Shown one piece after another: positions 16,694 to 25,192 of a stretch of DNA of 64,000 nucleotides. Position numbers and translations under genes: made by a program. The notes under the pieces are model-generated. The model worked only from the letters and a program-made list of their open reading frames with translations, did not search any database and was not told the DNA's origin. Within the stretch, counting starts at the first letter, position 1. Each line of letters begins with the position of its first letter. Where the stretch lies: assembly GCF_036421855.1 (NCBI RefSeq), contig NZ_JAZGOK010000006.1. The stretch is one strand, 5' to 3'. The DNA comes from Georgenia_B sunbinii (GTDB taxonomy: Bacteria; Actinomycetota; Actinomycetes; Actinomycetales; Actinomycetaceae).

Positions 16694-18172
16694 TCAGCCG
16701 CGGCGGCGGCGCTCGAGCGCGTCGTTGGCCTGCGCCATCTCGTCCCAGTCGATGGTCTCGGTGTCCCGCTCGAGGGTGGCCTCGGGGCCCTTGCCGGCGA
16801 GCACCACCGTGTCCAGCGCCGTCGCCTCGCCGATCGCGTGACGGATCGCCGCCGCGCGGTCCCCGATGCTGACGAAGTTCGCGCGGCCCGCTTCGCGCGC
16901 GCCGCGCTCCATCTCGGCGAGGATGTCCGCCAGCGGCGTGTCGCGGTGGTCCTCCTCGGTGAAGACGGCGACGTCCGCCAGCCGGGTCGCCACGTCGCCC
17001 AGCGGCGCCCGCTTCGACGGGTCGCGGGGCCCGCCCGCGGATCCGAGGACCACCCACAGGCGTCCATCGGTGGTGACACGGACGGTCTCCAGCGCCTTCT
17101 CCAGGCTCGGCGCGGTGTGCGCGAAGTCGACGATGACGCGCGGGTCCCCCTCGGCGCGCGGGGCCATCTCCATCCGGCCGGACACGCCCCGGAAGGTGGT
17201 CAGCCCGGCGACGAGCTGCTCGAGCGGGACGCCGACGGCGTGCACCCCGGCCATGGCGGCGAGGGCGTTCGCGACGTTGAAGCGGCCGATCATCGGCAGT
17301 TCCGCGGTCGCCTCGCCGTCGGGGCTGTTGATGGTGAACCGCAGCCACCCGGGCCCCTCGACGACGTCGGTGGCGCGCCAGTCCGCCGGCCGTCCCTCGG
17401 CGCTGTACGTGGTGGCCTCCTGGCTCAGCTCCTTGAACCGGCCGGCCCAGGGGTCGTCGGCGTTGAGGACCGCGCGGCCGGCGCGCTGCACGAGTCGCGC
17501 CTTGTCGCTGAAGTACTGCTCCATCGTGCCGTGGAAGTCCAGGTGCTCGCCGGTGAGGTTGGTCCACACCGCGACGTCGAAGTCCACCGCCCGCACCCGG
17601 TCGAGTGCCAGTGCATGGCTGGAGGCCTCGACGACGGCGGCGGTGGCTCCGGCGTCGACCATCTCGCGCAGGATCTGCTGGACCTGGGGCGCCTCTGGCG
17701 TGGTGAAGTGGGTGGGCGGCTGGCGGAGCACGCCGTCGGGCAGCTCGTAGCCGACGGTGGAGAGCAGGCCGGTGTCGCGGCCGGCGCTGCGCAGCAGGTG
17801 GCGGGCGAGGCAGGACGTGGTGGTCTTGCCGTCGGTCCCGGTGACGCCGAGGGTGGTCAGCTGCCGGCTGGGGTGCCCGGCGAGCGCGGCGGCGATGTCG
17901 GCGAGCGCGGCACGAGCCGAGTCCACCCGCACGTAGGGCACCGGCACGCTCACACCCGGCGGAGGTCCCTCGCCGACGACGACGACGGCGCCCCGCGCGA
18001 CCGCGTCGGGGATGAAGCTGTGCCCGTCGGCGCGAGCACCGCGGACGGCGACGAAGATGTCGCCGGGCCCCGCCCAGTCGGCCTGGTGTGTGATGCCACG
18101 GACCTCGATCTCGGCGTCGTCGGCCGAGGGCGGTTGGAGGTTCAGCGCAGCGGCAAGGTCACCCAGTCTCAT
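16694..18172 (-). CDS. MurE-like Mur ligase family protein
   Basis: 492 aa from ATG 18172 (MRLGDLAAALN). It has the three Mur ligase domains: an N-terminal UDP-binding-like domain (GITHQADWAGPGDIFVAVRG), a central ATP-binding domain with GVTGTDGKTTTSCL and the carbamylated-lysine motif FSDKARLV, and a C-terminal domain with IVDFAHTAPSLEKAL. In true MurE the amino-acid specificity loop reads DNPR or similar; here that site is EEDHRDTP. The gene is also away from the dcw cell-wall cluster. It is therefore best read as a MurE paralogue or a diverged peptidoglycan ligase, joining an amino acid to a UDP-muramyl-type substrate. Substrate uncertain. Confidence 0.8.
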   Translation of the reverse strand: MRLGDLAAALNLQPPSADDAEIEVRGITHQADWAGPGDIFVAVRGARADGHSFIPDAVARGAVVVVGEGPPPGVSVPVPYVRVDSARAALADIAAALAGHPSRQLTTLGVTGTDGKTTTSCLARHLLRSAGRDTGLLSTVGYELPDGVLRQPPTHFTTPEAPQVQQILREMVDAGATAAVVEASSHALALDRVRAVDFDVAVWTNLTGEHLDFHGTMEQYFSDKARLVQRAGRAVLNADDPWAGRFKELSQEATTYSAEGRPADWRATDVVEGPGWLRFTINSPDGEATAELPMIGRFNVANALAAMAGVHAVGVPLEQLVAGLTTFRGVSGRMEMAPRAEGDPRVIVDFAHTAPSLEKALETVRVTTDGRLWVVLGSAGGPRDPSKRAPLGDVATRLADVAVFTEEDHRDTPLADILAEMERGAREAGRANFVSIGDRAAAIRHAIGEATALDTVVLAGKGPEATLERDTETIDWDEMAQANDALERRRRG

Positions 18173-18228
18173 GGGTGCCAGGGTAGGCCGACCAGCCACG
18201 TCCGGTGCGCGGCGCCCCGCTCAGTACT

Positions 18229-18275
18229 TCGGTCGCCCTTCTGGCGGCACTGAGCCGTGCCAGAGGGGCGACCGA
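18229..18275 (-). terminator. Long inverted repeat after the DUF5302 gene
   Basis: TCGGTCGCCCTTCTGGC... (from 18229) pairs with GCCAGAGGGGCGACCGA (to 18275) with one mismatch. It follows the stop of the minus-strand DUF5302 gene and precedes the MurE-like gene, so it probably terminates the former. Confidence 0.6.
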
Positions 18276-18298
18276 AGGTGAGAGTGCGTCGGGACGGG

Positions 18299-18478
18299 TC
18301 AGCCGGACTTGCGGCGGAAAACGCGGCGGCCCTCGCCGGCGGCGACCTGGCTACCGTGGACGGCGCCGGTACTGCGCCTGCCCTCGGCGTTGGCGTGCTC
18401 GCCCTGCTTCTTGCGCTCGAGTGCCTCGCGCATCTTGGCCTTGGCGTCCTCGCGCGGATCGGTAGTGTTCTCTGACAT
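18299..18478 (-). CDS. DUF5302 family small protein
   Basis: 59 aa, highly charged and soluble. It starts MSENTTDPREDAKAKMREAL and ends with GRRVFRRKSG; the central part contains AVHGSQVAAG. This matches the DUF5302 pattern of actinobacteria (PKAKMREALERKK... then HGS... then RTFRRKxG). The ATG has a GGGAG ribosome-binding site 8 nt upstream. Function is unknown. It is followed by the long inverted repeat at 18229-18275 and is divergent from the PIG-L gene. Confidence 0.85.
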   Translation of the reverse strand: MSENTTDPREDAKAKMREALERKKQGEHANAEGRRSTGAVHGSQVAAGEGRRVFRRKSG

Positions 18479-18621
18479 CGTCGGCTCCCTGTGTGATCTG
18501 GTGCTCGCCGGACCCTCCGACTCCCCCAGCCTGCCCAGTTGCGACGTCGAAAGCCAGCGGAAATCTTCGGCGCCCGCCGGTAGCGTGGTGGGCCCACCCG
18601 CCCGTCCCCACCGGAGGACCG

Positions 18622-19344
18622 ATGTCGACCCTGAACCACGTGACCGAGGACTGGCAGCGTGCGCTGGCGATCGTGGCGCACCCGGACGACATGGAGTGGG
18701 GCGCGGCTGCCGCCGTCGCTCGGTGGACGGGCCAGGGCAAGGTGATGACGTACTGCATGGTGACCTCCGGCGAGGCCGGGATCGACGCTGTCGCGCCCGC
18801 CGAGGCCGGTCCGCTGCGCGAGCGCGAGCAGGTCGACGCCGCCCAGGAGGTGGGCGTCGACGAGGTACTCTTCCTGCGCCGGCCCGACGGTGTGCTCGAG
18901 TACGGCCTGGACCTGCGCCGTCGGATCTGCGACGTCGTGCGGCGCTACCGGCCGGAGATCGTCATCACCAACAGCTTCCGGGAGACCTGGGCCGGCGGCG
19001 GCCTCAACCAGGCCGACCACATCGCCACCGGCCGCGCCACCCTTGATGCGGTGCGGGACGCCGGCAACCGGTGGGTGTTCCCCGAGCAGCTGGGCGCCGA
19101 CCGTCAGCCGTGGGACGGGGTCCGCCAGGTGTGGCTACCGGGCTCGCCCGAGGCCCGCCACGCCGTGGACGTCACCGACACCTTCGAGGCGGGCGTCGCG
19201 TCACTGGCCGCGCACCGCGCGTACATCGACGGGCTCGCCCAGGAGTTCGACCCGCGGGCCATGCTCGACGAGATGGGCCGCGCCGCCGGGGCCCAGCTCG
19301 GCGTCACCCACGCCGCCGCCATCGAGGTCCTCGACCTCTCCTAA
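18622..19344 (+). CDS. PIG-L family deacetylase
   Basis: 240 aa after a CCGGAGGACC ribosome-binding site. The zinc motif AHPDDMEWG is at about residues 18-26 and the third ligand lies in NQADHIATGRAT. The family removes N-acetyl groups from GlcNAc-containing small molecules; in actinobacteria the best-known members are the mycothiol enzymes MshB and Mca. The motif AHPDDxE is kept, so the enzyme should be active, but overall length (240 aa) is shorter than MshB or Mca (about 290-300 aa), so a different substrate is likely. The gene ends 35 nt before a repeat island. Confidence 0.85.
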   Translation: MSTLNHVTEDWQRALAIVAHPDDMEWGAAAAVARWTGQGKVMTYCMVTSGEAGIDAVAPAEAGPLREREQVDAAQEVGVDEVLFLRRPDGVLEYGLDLRRRICDVVRRYRPEIVITNSFRETWAGGGLNQADHIATGRATLDAVRDAGNRWVFPEQLGADRQPWDGVRQVWLPGSPEARHAVDVTDTFEAGVASLAAHRAYIDGLAQEFDPRAMLDEMGRAAGAQLGVTHAAAIEVLDLS

Positions 19345-19378
19345 GCCGCTCCCCCCTGCCCTCCGCCCTCCCCACCCC

Positions 19379-19570
19379 GCGAGAGCAGGATCCTCCACAC
19401 CCCACCCCCACCCCGTGACAGCAGGATTCTCCACGCCCCCACCTGTGACAGCAGGATCCTCCACGCCCCCCAACCCGTGACAGCAGGATTCTCCACGGCC
19501 TCAACCCGCTGTCGGCGACCAGTCTGCTCTCGCGGACAATCCTGCTGTCGGCGACAAGTCTGCTGTCGCG
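19379..19570. repeat. Inverted repeat island between PIG-L and gcvH genes
   Basis: Left half: four copies of a 20-nt unit GTGACAGCAGGATTCTCCAC (19379-19398, 19415-19434, 19445-19464, 19477-19496; the first degenerate) separated by C-rich spacers of 10-16 nt. Right half: three complete 18-nt units of the type CTGTCGGCGACAAGTCTG (19509-19562) plus a partial one. The reverse complement of the left unit contains AATCCTGCTGTC, which also occurs in the right array, so the two halves are related and in opposite orientation. The island fills the gap between two convergent genes. Confidence 0.85.
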
Positions 19571-19583
19571 GGAGGTGATCGGG

Positions 19584-19967
19584 TTAGGCGAGCTCGGCGT
19601 CGTTGGCCCGGGCGTAGTCCTCGGCGGTCATCAGCGTGCTGGGCCCGGTGACGTCGACGGTGAACAACCAGCCGTCGCCGTAGGGGTCGGAGTTGATGAG
19701 CGCGGGATCGTCGACGGCCGCCTGGTTCACCTCGACGACGGTGCCGGTCACCGGGGCAAACAGCTCGGAGACCGACTTCGTCGACTCGATCTCCCCGCAC
19801 ACGTCGCCCGCGGTCAGCGAGCTACCGACGTCCGGTGGGTCGACGTAGACGACGTCGCCCAGGGACTCGGTCGCCACGCTGGTCACGCCCACCCGCACCG
19901 GGCTGACGGAGTCGTCGACCCACTCGTGCTCGGCGGTGTACTTCAAGTCTGCGGAAATCCTGGCCAC
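19584..19967 (-). CDS. gcvH: Glycine cleavage system H protein
   Basis: 127 aa. It starts at GTG 19967 with a GGAGAG ribosome-binding site. Family signature: KYTAEHEWVDDS at the N-terminus, GDVVYVDPPDVGSSLTAGDV in the middle, and the lipoylation site IESTKSVSEL with Lys64. The lipoyl arm carries the aminomethyl group from the P protein to the T protein during glycine oxidation. It is the last gene of gcvP-gcvT-gcvH, but separated from gcvT by 159 nt that hold an 18-bp repeat array. Confidence 0.96.
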   Translation of the reverse strand: MARISADLKYTAEHEWVDDSVSPVRVGVTSVATESLGDVVYVDPPDVGSSLTAGDVCGEIESTKSVSELFAPVTGTVVEVNQAAVDDPALINSDPYGDGWLFTVDVTGPSTLMTAEDYARANDAELA

Positions 19968-19998
19968 GGTGCTCTCCTCGGTCGGTGGGCGAACAACT

Positions 19999-20114
19999 CT
20001 GTCGTAGACAACTCGGCTCTCGGGGATAAGTCGGCTGTCGCGGACAATCCCGCTCTCGGCGACAAGTCGGCTGTCGCGGACAATCCTGCTGTCGGCGACA
20101 AGTCGGCTGTCGCG
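19999..20114. repeat. 18-bp tandem repeat array between gcvT and gcvH
   Basis: Six units of exactly 18 bp (19999-20106) plus a partial seventh, consensus CTGTCGNNGACAANTCNG. Each unit holds the dyad TGTCNNNGACA. The same unit occurs at 19509-19570 and inside gcvP at 21910-22017. The array lies inside the gcv operon, in the only large gap between its genes. Confidence 0.9.
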
Positions 20115-20126
20115 AATGGGGCGGGG

Positions 20127-21251
20127 TCATGGGTGGGGGCGGCGGTAGAAGGGGCGTTGGACGACGGTGAATGGCTCCAGCCGGCCCCGGACGTCGACCT
20201 CGACGACGGTTCCGGGGGCGGCAGTGGCCGCGTCGACGATCGCCAGCGCGACGGGGTGACCGAGGGTCGGGCTGAGCAGCCCGGATGTCACCGCGCCGGC
20301 GGGCTCGCCGTCGGCCAGCACCGGGTAGCCGGGCCGCGCCGCCCGGCGGCCCTCCCCCGCCAGGCCGACCAGCCGCCGTCGGCCCGGGGACCGGGCGGTG
20401 TGGGCCTCGTGGGCCCGGACGAGGGCGTCGCGGCCGACGAAGTCCTTCTTGGCCAGGTCGACGACGCTGCCGAGGCTCACGGTGTACGGGTCGACGTCGC
20501 GTGACAGCTCGTTGCCGTAGAGCGGCATGGTGGCCTCGAGGCGCAGCGAGTCGCGGGCGGCGAGGCCCGCCGGGACCAGGCCGTGCTGCTGCCCGGCGTC
20601 GAGCAGCCGGTCCCACAGGGCCGGGGCGTCCGCCGCGGGCAGCACGAGCTCGAAACCGTCCTCGCCGGTGTAGCCGGTACGGGCGAGGAGCACCGACTCG
20701 CCGGCGACGCCGGTCTCCATCACCGAGTAGTAGCGCAGCGCGCGCACCCGTGCTGGCTCTCGGGCGTCACCGGCGACGATCGCCTCGGCCGCCGGGCCCT
20801 GGACGGCGACCAGCGCGGTCTGCTCGGTGGTGTCCTCGACGGTGACGTCGAATCCCGTCGACCGCTCCCGGAGCTCATCGACCACTACCTCGGTGCTGGC
20901 GGCGTTGGGCACGAGGAGGAAGCGCTCCGGGGCGAGCCGGTAGGCGATGAGGTCGTCGATGATCCCGCCGTCGGGCGCGCACAGCAGGGTGTACTTCGCT
21001 TGCCCGAGCTCCATCGCCGACAGGCGCCCGACGACCGCGTGGTCGAGCATCTCGGCGGCCGCGGGCCCCCAGAGCCAGACCGTGCCCATGTGGCCGAGGT
21101 CGAAGATCCCGGCGGCCTGCCGCACCGCGTGGTGCTCGGCGAGCTGGGAGGCGTAGCTCAGCGGCATCGCCCAGCCGCCGAAGCTCGTGAGGGTCGCGCC
21201 GAGCGCCTCGTGGCGGGCGAGCAGCGTGGTGGTGCGGTCGGGGGCGGTCAT
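20127..21251 (-). CDS. gcvT: Glycine cleavage system aminomethyltransferase (T protein)
   Basis: 374 aa. It transfers the methylene carbon from the H-protein-bound aminomethyl group to tetrahydrofolate and releases ammonia. Landmarks: ARHEALGATLTSFGGWAMPL, GIFDLGHMGTVWLWG, GYTGEDGFELVLP (substrate-site region) and the C-terminal beta-barrel. The typical DVSHM segment reads DLGHM, a common variant. The ATG at 21251 lies 5 nt downstream of the gcvP stop, so the two are co-translated. Length is normal. Confidence 0.95.
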   Translation of the reverse strand: MTAPDRTTTLLARHEALGATLTSFGGWAMPLSYASQLAEHHAVRQAAGIFDLGHMGTVWLWGPAAAEMLDHAVVGRLSAMELGQAKYTLLCAPDGGIIDDLIAYRLAPERFLLVPNAASTEVVVDELRERSTGFDVTVEDTTEQTALVAVQGPAAEAIVAGDAREPARVRALRYYSVMETGVAGESVLLARTGYTGEDGFELVLPAADAPALWDRLLDAGQQHGLVPAGLAARDSLRLEATMPLYGNELSRDVDPYTVSLGSVVDLAKKDFVGRDALVRAHEAHTARSPGRRRLVGLAGEGRRAARPGYPVLADGEPAGAVTSGLLSPTLGHPVALAIVDAATAAPGTVVEVDVRGRLEPFTVVQRPFYRRPHP

Positions 21252-21256
21252 CTGGG

Positions 21257-24200
21257 TCAGTCCTCGTAGGAGTCGACGGGTGGGCAGCTGCACATGAGGT
21301 TGCGGTCTCCGTAGGCGCCGTCGATGCGGCCCACCGGCGGGAAGTACTTGTCCTGCCGGAGGCCGGGCACCGGGAACGCGGCCTGCTCGCGCGGGTAGGG
21401 ACGGTCCCACGCGTCGGCCGCGACGACGACGGCGGTGTGCGGCGCGCGTCGCAGCGGGCTGTCAGCCACCGCCAGATCGCCGTCGAGGACCTGCTGGATC
21501 TCACCTCGGATGGCGACCATCGCCGCGACGAAGCGGTCGAGCTCGGCGAGGTCCTCGCTCTCGGTGGGCTCGACCATCAGCGTGCCGGCGACCGGGAACG
21601 ACAACGTCGGCGCATGGAACCCGTAGTCGATGAGCCGCTTGGCGACGTCCTCGGCGGTCACCCCGGACGCCTTGGTGAGCTCGCGCAGGTCGAGGATGCA
21701 CTCGTGGGCGACGCGGCCGGCGGTGTCGGTGTAGAGGATCGGGAAGTGCGGGGCGAGCGCGGTGGCGACGTAGTTCGCGGCGAGCAGCGCGCTGCGGGTG
21801 GCGGCGGCGAGGCCGTCGGCGCCCATGAGCGCGATGTAGGCCCACGAGATCGGCAGCACCCCCGCGGAGCCGAAGCGGGTCGCCGAGATCGGTGTCCCGC
21901 CACCGGCAGCTGTCGGGGACAACTCAGCTGTCGGGGACAATCCAGCTCTCGGCGACAAGTCGGCTGTCGGCGACAAGTCGGCTGTCGGCGACAATCCCGC
22001 TGTCGGCGACAAGTGGGCTGACAGGGGCGCGGGGGCGCGGGCGGCGTCGCCGGGCAGGAAGGGCGCCAGGTGCTCGCGCACCGCGACCGGGCCGACCCCT
22101 GGCCCACCTCCGCCGTGCGGGATGCAGAACGTCTTGTGGAGGTTGAGGTGGGAGACGTCGCCGCCGAACTCGCCGGGTTTGGCGAGCCCGATGAGGGCGT
22201 TGAGGTTGGCACCGTCGATGTACACCTGGCCACCGGCCTCGTGCACGGCCTGGCACACCTCGTGGACGTCGGCGTCGAACACGCCGTGGGTCGAGGGGTA
22301 GGTGATCATGATCGCCGCCAGCCGCGGGCCGTGCTCGGCGAGCTTGTCGGCGAGGTCGCCGTGGTCGATGCTGCCGTCTGCCGCGGTCCCCACGGTGACC
22401 ACCCGCAGACCGGCGAGCACTGCGGAGGCGGCGTTGGTGCCGTGCGCCGAAGACGGGATGAGGCACACGGTGCGCTCGTCGTCGCCGCGGGAGCGGTGGT
22501 AGGCGCGGATCGCCAGCAGCCCGGCGAGCTCACCCTGCGAGCCGGCGTTCGGCTGCACCGAGACCCGGTCGTAGCCGGTGATCGCCGCCAGCCAGGACTC
22601 CAGCTCGCCGATCAGCTCGCGCCAGCCGGCGGTCTGCGCGTCCGGCGCGAACGGGTGGATGCTCGCGAAGCCGGGCCACAGCATGGCCTGCATCTCGGTG
22701 GCGGCGTTGAGCTTCATCGTGCACGAGCCGAGCGGGATCATCGTGCGGTCCAGCGCGAGGTCACGGTCGGCGAGCCGGCGCAGGTAGCGCATCAGCTGCG
22801 TCTCGGACCGGTGGGTGTGGAACGTCGGGTGGCCGAGGAAGCCGCTGGTCCGGGCGAGCGCGGGCGGGATCGCGAACCGGTCGGTGCCACCGTCGACGGC
22901 TACCGGCTCGGTCGGCGCGATCAGCTCGGCGGGCTCAGCAGCCGGCGCCGCACCGTCACCCGCGAACGCCGCGAGGACGGCGGCGAGGTGCGCCGCCGTC
23001 GTCGTCTCGTCGCAGGAGATCCCCACGTGGTCGGCGTCGACGCGGCGCAGGTTGATCCCGCGCACCTCGGCGTCTCGCACGACGGCGTCGGCCCGGCCCG
23101 GGACCCGCGCGGTGACGGTGTCGAAGAACGCGTCGTGCACCACCTCGGCACCGAGCCGGACGAGGCTGACGGCCAGCGACCGGGCGGCCTCGTGGGCGTG
23201 CCGCGCGATCGCTCGCAGCCCCTCCGGGCCGTGGTAGACCGCGTACATGCCGGCGACGATCGCCAGCAGCGCCTGCGCCGTGCAGATGTTCGACGTCGCC
23301 CGCTCGCGCCGGATGTGCTGCTCACGGGTCTGGATCGCCAACCGGTAGGCGGGCGTGCCGGCGTCGTCCTTCGACACCCCGACCAGGCGGCCGGGCAGCT
23401 GCCGCTCGAGCCCCTGGCGCACCGCCATGAAGGCGGCGTGCGGGCCGCCGAAGAACAGCGGGACGCCGAAGCGCTGCGCGGAGCCGACCGCGACGTCGGC
23501 GCCCTGCTCCCCCGGCGGCGTGATGAGCGTGAGGGCGAGGAGATCCGCAGCGACGGTCACCAGCGCGCCGCGGTCCTTCGCTGCGGCGATGAGGCCGGCG
23601 TGGTCGCGCAGCCGGCCGGACGTGCCGGGCTGCTGGAGGACCAGGCCGGTGAGATCACCGCCGTCGAGCGCGGGCAGCCCGTCGTCGAGGTCCACGACGA
23701 CGGTGCGCAGCCCGACCGCCTCTGCCCGGCCCGCCACCACGGCCAGCGTCTGCGGGTGCAGCTCGGCGTCGAGCACGACGACGTCGGTGGTCACCGACCG
23801 GTTGGCACGGGCCATGAGCAGGACCGCCTCGGCGACCGCGCTCGGCTCGTCGAGCAGCGAGGCGTTCGCGACCGGCAGCGCGGTGAGGTCGGCGACGGCG
23901 GTCTGGAAGTTCAGCAGCGCCTCGAGCCGTCCCTGGGAGATCTCCGGCTGGTAGGGCGTGTAGGCGGTGTACCAGCCGGGCGACTCGAGGATGCCGCGCC
24001 GGATCACGCTGGGGGTGTGGGTGGCGTAGTAGCCCTGGCCGATCATCTGCACCCGCTGGACGTTGCGGGCGGCGAGCTGCTCCAGCCGGGCGAGCGCCTC
24101 GGCCTCGGTGAGCGCCGGGGGCAGTGCGAGCGGCTCGGACTGCCGGATGTTCGCCGGCACGGAGTCGGTCAGCAGCGACCAGTCGGCGCCGTCGGCCAGC

Positions 24201-24280
24201 GAGTCGAGCATTGCGCGGGTGTCAGCCGGGCGCGGGCCGAGATGGCGCGAGAGGAAGCTGGCGGTGGACAGCGGTGTCAT
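21257..24280 (-). CDS. gcvP: Glycine dehydrogenase (decarboxylating), P protein
   Basis: 1007 aa, single-chain P protein (both half-domains fused). It starts MTPLSTASFLSRHLGPR; the glycine-binding/PLP half contains HLNLHKTFCIPHGGGGPG with PLP lysine Lys716. It decarboxylates glycine and loads the remainder on GcvH. About 40 residues after the PLP lysine there is an insertion of repeating LSPTA(G/D/E) hexapeptides (about residues 755-790) encoded by six 18-bp DNA repeats (21910-22017). This makes the protein roughly 40 aa longer than the usual 950-970 aa. Frame and flanking conserved segments are intact, so the gene should be functional. First gene of gcvP-gcvT-gcvH; no riboswitch aptamer recognised upstream. 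Confidence 0.95.
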   Translation of the reverse strand: MTPLSTASFLSRHLGPRPADTRAMLDSLADGADWSLLTDSVPANIRQSEPLALPPALTEAEALARLEQLAARNVQRVQMIGQGYYATHTPSVIRRGILESPGWYTAYTPYQPEISQGRLEALLNFQTAVADLTALPVANASLLDEPSAVAEAVLLMARANRSVTTDVVVLDAELHPQTLAVVAGRAEAVGLRTVVVDLDDGLPALDGGDLTGLVLQQPGTSGRLRDHAGLIAAAKDRGALVTVAADLLALTLITPPGEQGADVAVGSAQRFGVPLFFGGPHAAFMAVRQGLERQLPGRLVGVSKDDAGTPAYRLAIQTREQHIRRERATSNICTAQALLAIVAGMYAVYHGPEGLRAIARHAHEAARSLAVSLVRLGAEVVHDAFFDTVTARVPGRADAVVRDAEVRGINLRRVDADHVGISCDETTTAAHLAAVLAAFAGDGAAPAAEPAELIAPTEPVAVDGGTDRFAIPPALARTSGFLGHPTFHTHRSETQLMRYLRRLADRDLALDRTMIPLGSCTMKLNAATEMQAMLWPGFASIHPFAPDAQTAGWRELIGELESWLAAITGYDRVSVQPNAGSQGELAGLLAIRAYHRSRGDDERTVCLIPSSAHGTNAASAVLAGLRVVTVGTAADGSIDHGDLADKLAEHGPRLAAIMITYPSTHGVFDADVHEVCQAVHEAGGQVYIDGANLNALIGLAKPGEFGGDVSHLNLHKTFCIPHGGGGPGVGPVAVREHLAPFLPGDAARAPAPLSAHLSPTAGLSPTADLSPTADLSPRAGLSPTAELSPTAAGGGTPISATRFGSAGVLPISWAYIALMGADGLAAATRSALLAANYVATALAPHFPILYTDTAGRVAHECILDLRELTKASGVTAEDVAKRLIDYGFHAPTLSFPVAGTLMVEPTESEDLAELDRFVAAMVAIRGEIQQVLDGDLAVADSPLRRAPHTAVVVAADAWDRPYPREQAAFPVPGLRQDKYFPPVGRIDGAYGDRNLMCSCPPVDSYED
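21910..22017. repeat. 18-bp tandem repeat inside gcvP (in-frame)
   Basis: Six head-to-tail 18-bp units of the CTGTCGGCGACAAGTCGG type. On the coding (minus) strand each unit encodes six residues, Leu-Ser-Pro-Thr-Ala-X, so expansion or contraction keeps the frame. Units are the same family as in the two intergenic islands at 19379-19570 and 19999-20114. Confidence 0.9.
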
Positions 24281-24493
24281 CAGTGGGCTCCCCGGGATCC
24301 GTCGAGGGGGCAGGTCCGAGCGGCCCGCTCCGCGTCGTCGCGTGAACCTGCGTGCTTTCGCGGGCGGTGCCAGGCTAGCGAAGAATGCGCTGGAGCGATC
24401 GGCGGAGGCGCGAACGGCAGGCCTCCCAACGTCTCGTCGGGCGTCCGTGAGATCCTGGGGGCAGATCCCTGTCCCACTGATCCGAGGAGCTCC

Positions 24494-25186
24494 ATGCCTA
24501 CGTCCGCCCCGTCCACCGCTCCGGAGACGACGCTGCGGTCGCTCGCACCCACCGCTGTGCTGTTCGACCTCGACGGCACCATCTCCGACTCCGGCCCGGT
24601 CATCACCCAGTCGATCGCCGAGACCCTCGCGCACTTCGGCTACCCGGTCCCCACGCAGGACGAGCTGCTGCAGTACGTCGGCCCGCCGATCCGGACCGGC
24701 TTCGCCACTTTCGCCGAGGTGCCGGCCGACCAGCTCGAGCAGGTCGTGGCCAACTACCGCGACCGCTACAACCGCCGGATGCTCGACGCACCGGTCTTCG
24801 ACGGGATGGCCGAGCTCATCACCGCGCTGCACGCGCGTGGCGTCCCCGTCGCGCTGGCCACCTCCAAGCGCGAGTCGATGGCCAAGGTCATCCTCGATGA
24901 CGCCGACCTCAGCCGGTACTTCACCTCGATCCACGGGGCGTCGGAGGACGAGACCCGGGCGATCAAGGCGCACATCGTCGAGGACGCCATCGCGGGCCTG
25001 CGTGCCGCCGGCGCCGACCTCAGCCGCGCGGTGATGGTCGGCGACCGCCACCACGACGTCGATGGCGCCACCACCCACGGCCTGCCGGTCGTGCTCGTCA
25101 CGTGGGGCTACGCCCGGCCGGGCGAGGAGGACGGCGCGACCGCCGTCGTCACCACTGCCACCGAGCTGGCCGCGCTGCTGGCCTGA
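24494..25186 (+). CDS. HAD-superfamily phosphatase (subclass IA, Gph-like)
   Basis: 230 aa. Motif I is VLFDLDGTISDSGP (nucleophile Asp at about 24), motif II is ALATSKRES, and motifs III/IV are the lysine region AIKAHIVED and VMVGDRHHDVDGA. The cap domain segment YVGPPIRTGF is typical of phosphoglycolate phosphatase/5'-nucleotidase-like HAD hydrolases. It should hydrolyse a small phosphate ester; substrate unknown. GAGGAG precedes the ATG by 5 nt. It is divergent from gcvP and ends 6 nt from convergent yccF. The 213-nt gap to gcvP holds no gene. Confidence 0.88.
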   Translation: MPTSAPSTAPETTLRSLAPTAVLFDLDGTISDSGPVITQSIAETLAHFGYPVPTQDELLQYVGPPIRTGFATFAEVPADQLEQVVANYRDRYNRRMLDAPVFDGMAELITALHARGVPVALATSKRESMAKVILDDADLSRYFTSIHGASEDETRAIKAHIVEDAIAGLRAAGADLSRAVMVGDRHHDVDGATTHGLPVVLVTWGYARPGEEDGATAVVTTATELAALLA

Positions 25187-25192
25187 GACGCC

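Noticed and set aside
19379..19570. CRISPR-like array
   Set aside because: Repeats are 18-20 bp, spacers are short, C-rich and alike, and no cas gene is near; better described as a tandem/inverted repeat island.
22070..24493. Very long plus-strand open frame antisense to gcvP
   Set aside because: The frame is open only because of high GC on the opposite strand; composition is Gly/Arg/Val/Asp-rich without protein-like motifs. Only its end (from 24494) is a real gene, the HAD phosphatase.
24281..24493. Glycine riboswitch ahead of gcvP
   Set aside because: No recognisable aptamer core on the minus strand; only a possible TAGCCT -10 box at 24372-24377. A covariance-model scan would settle it.
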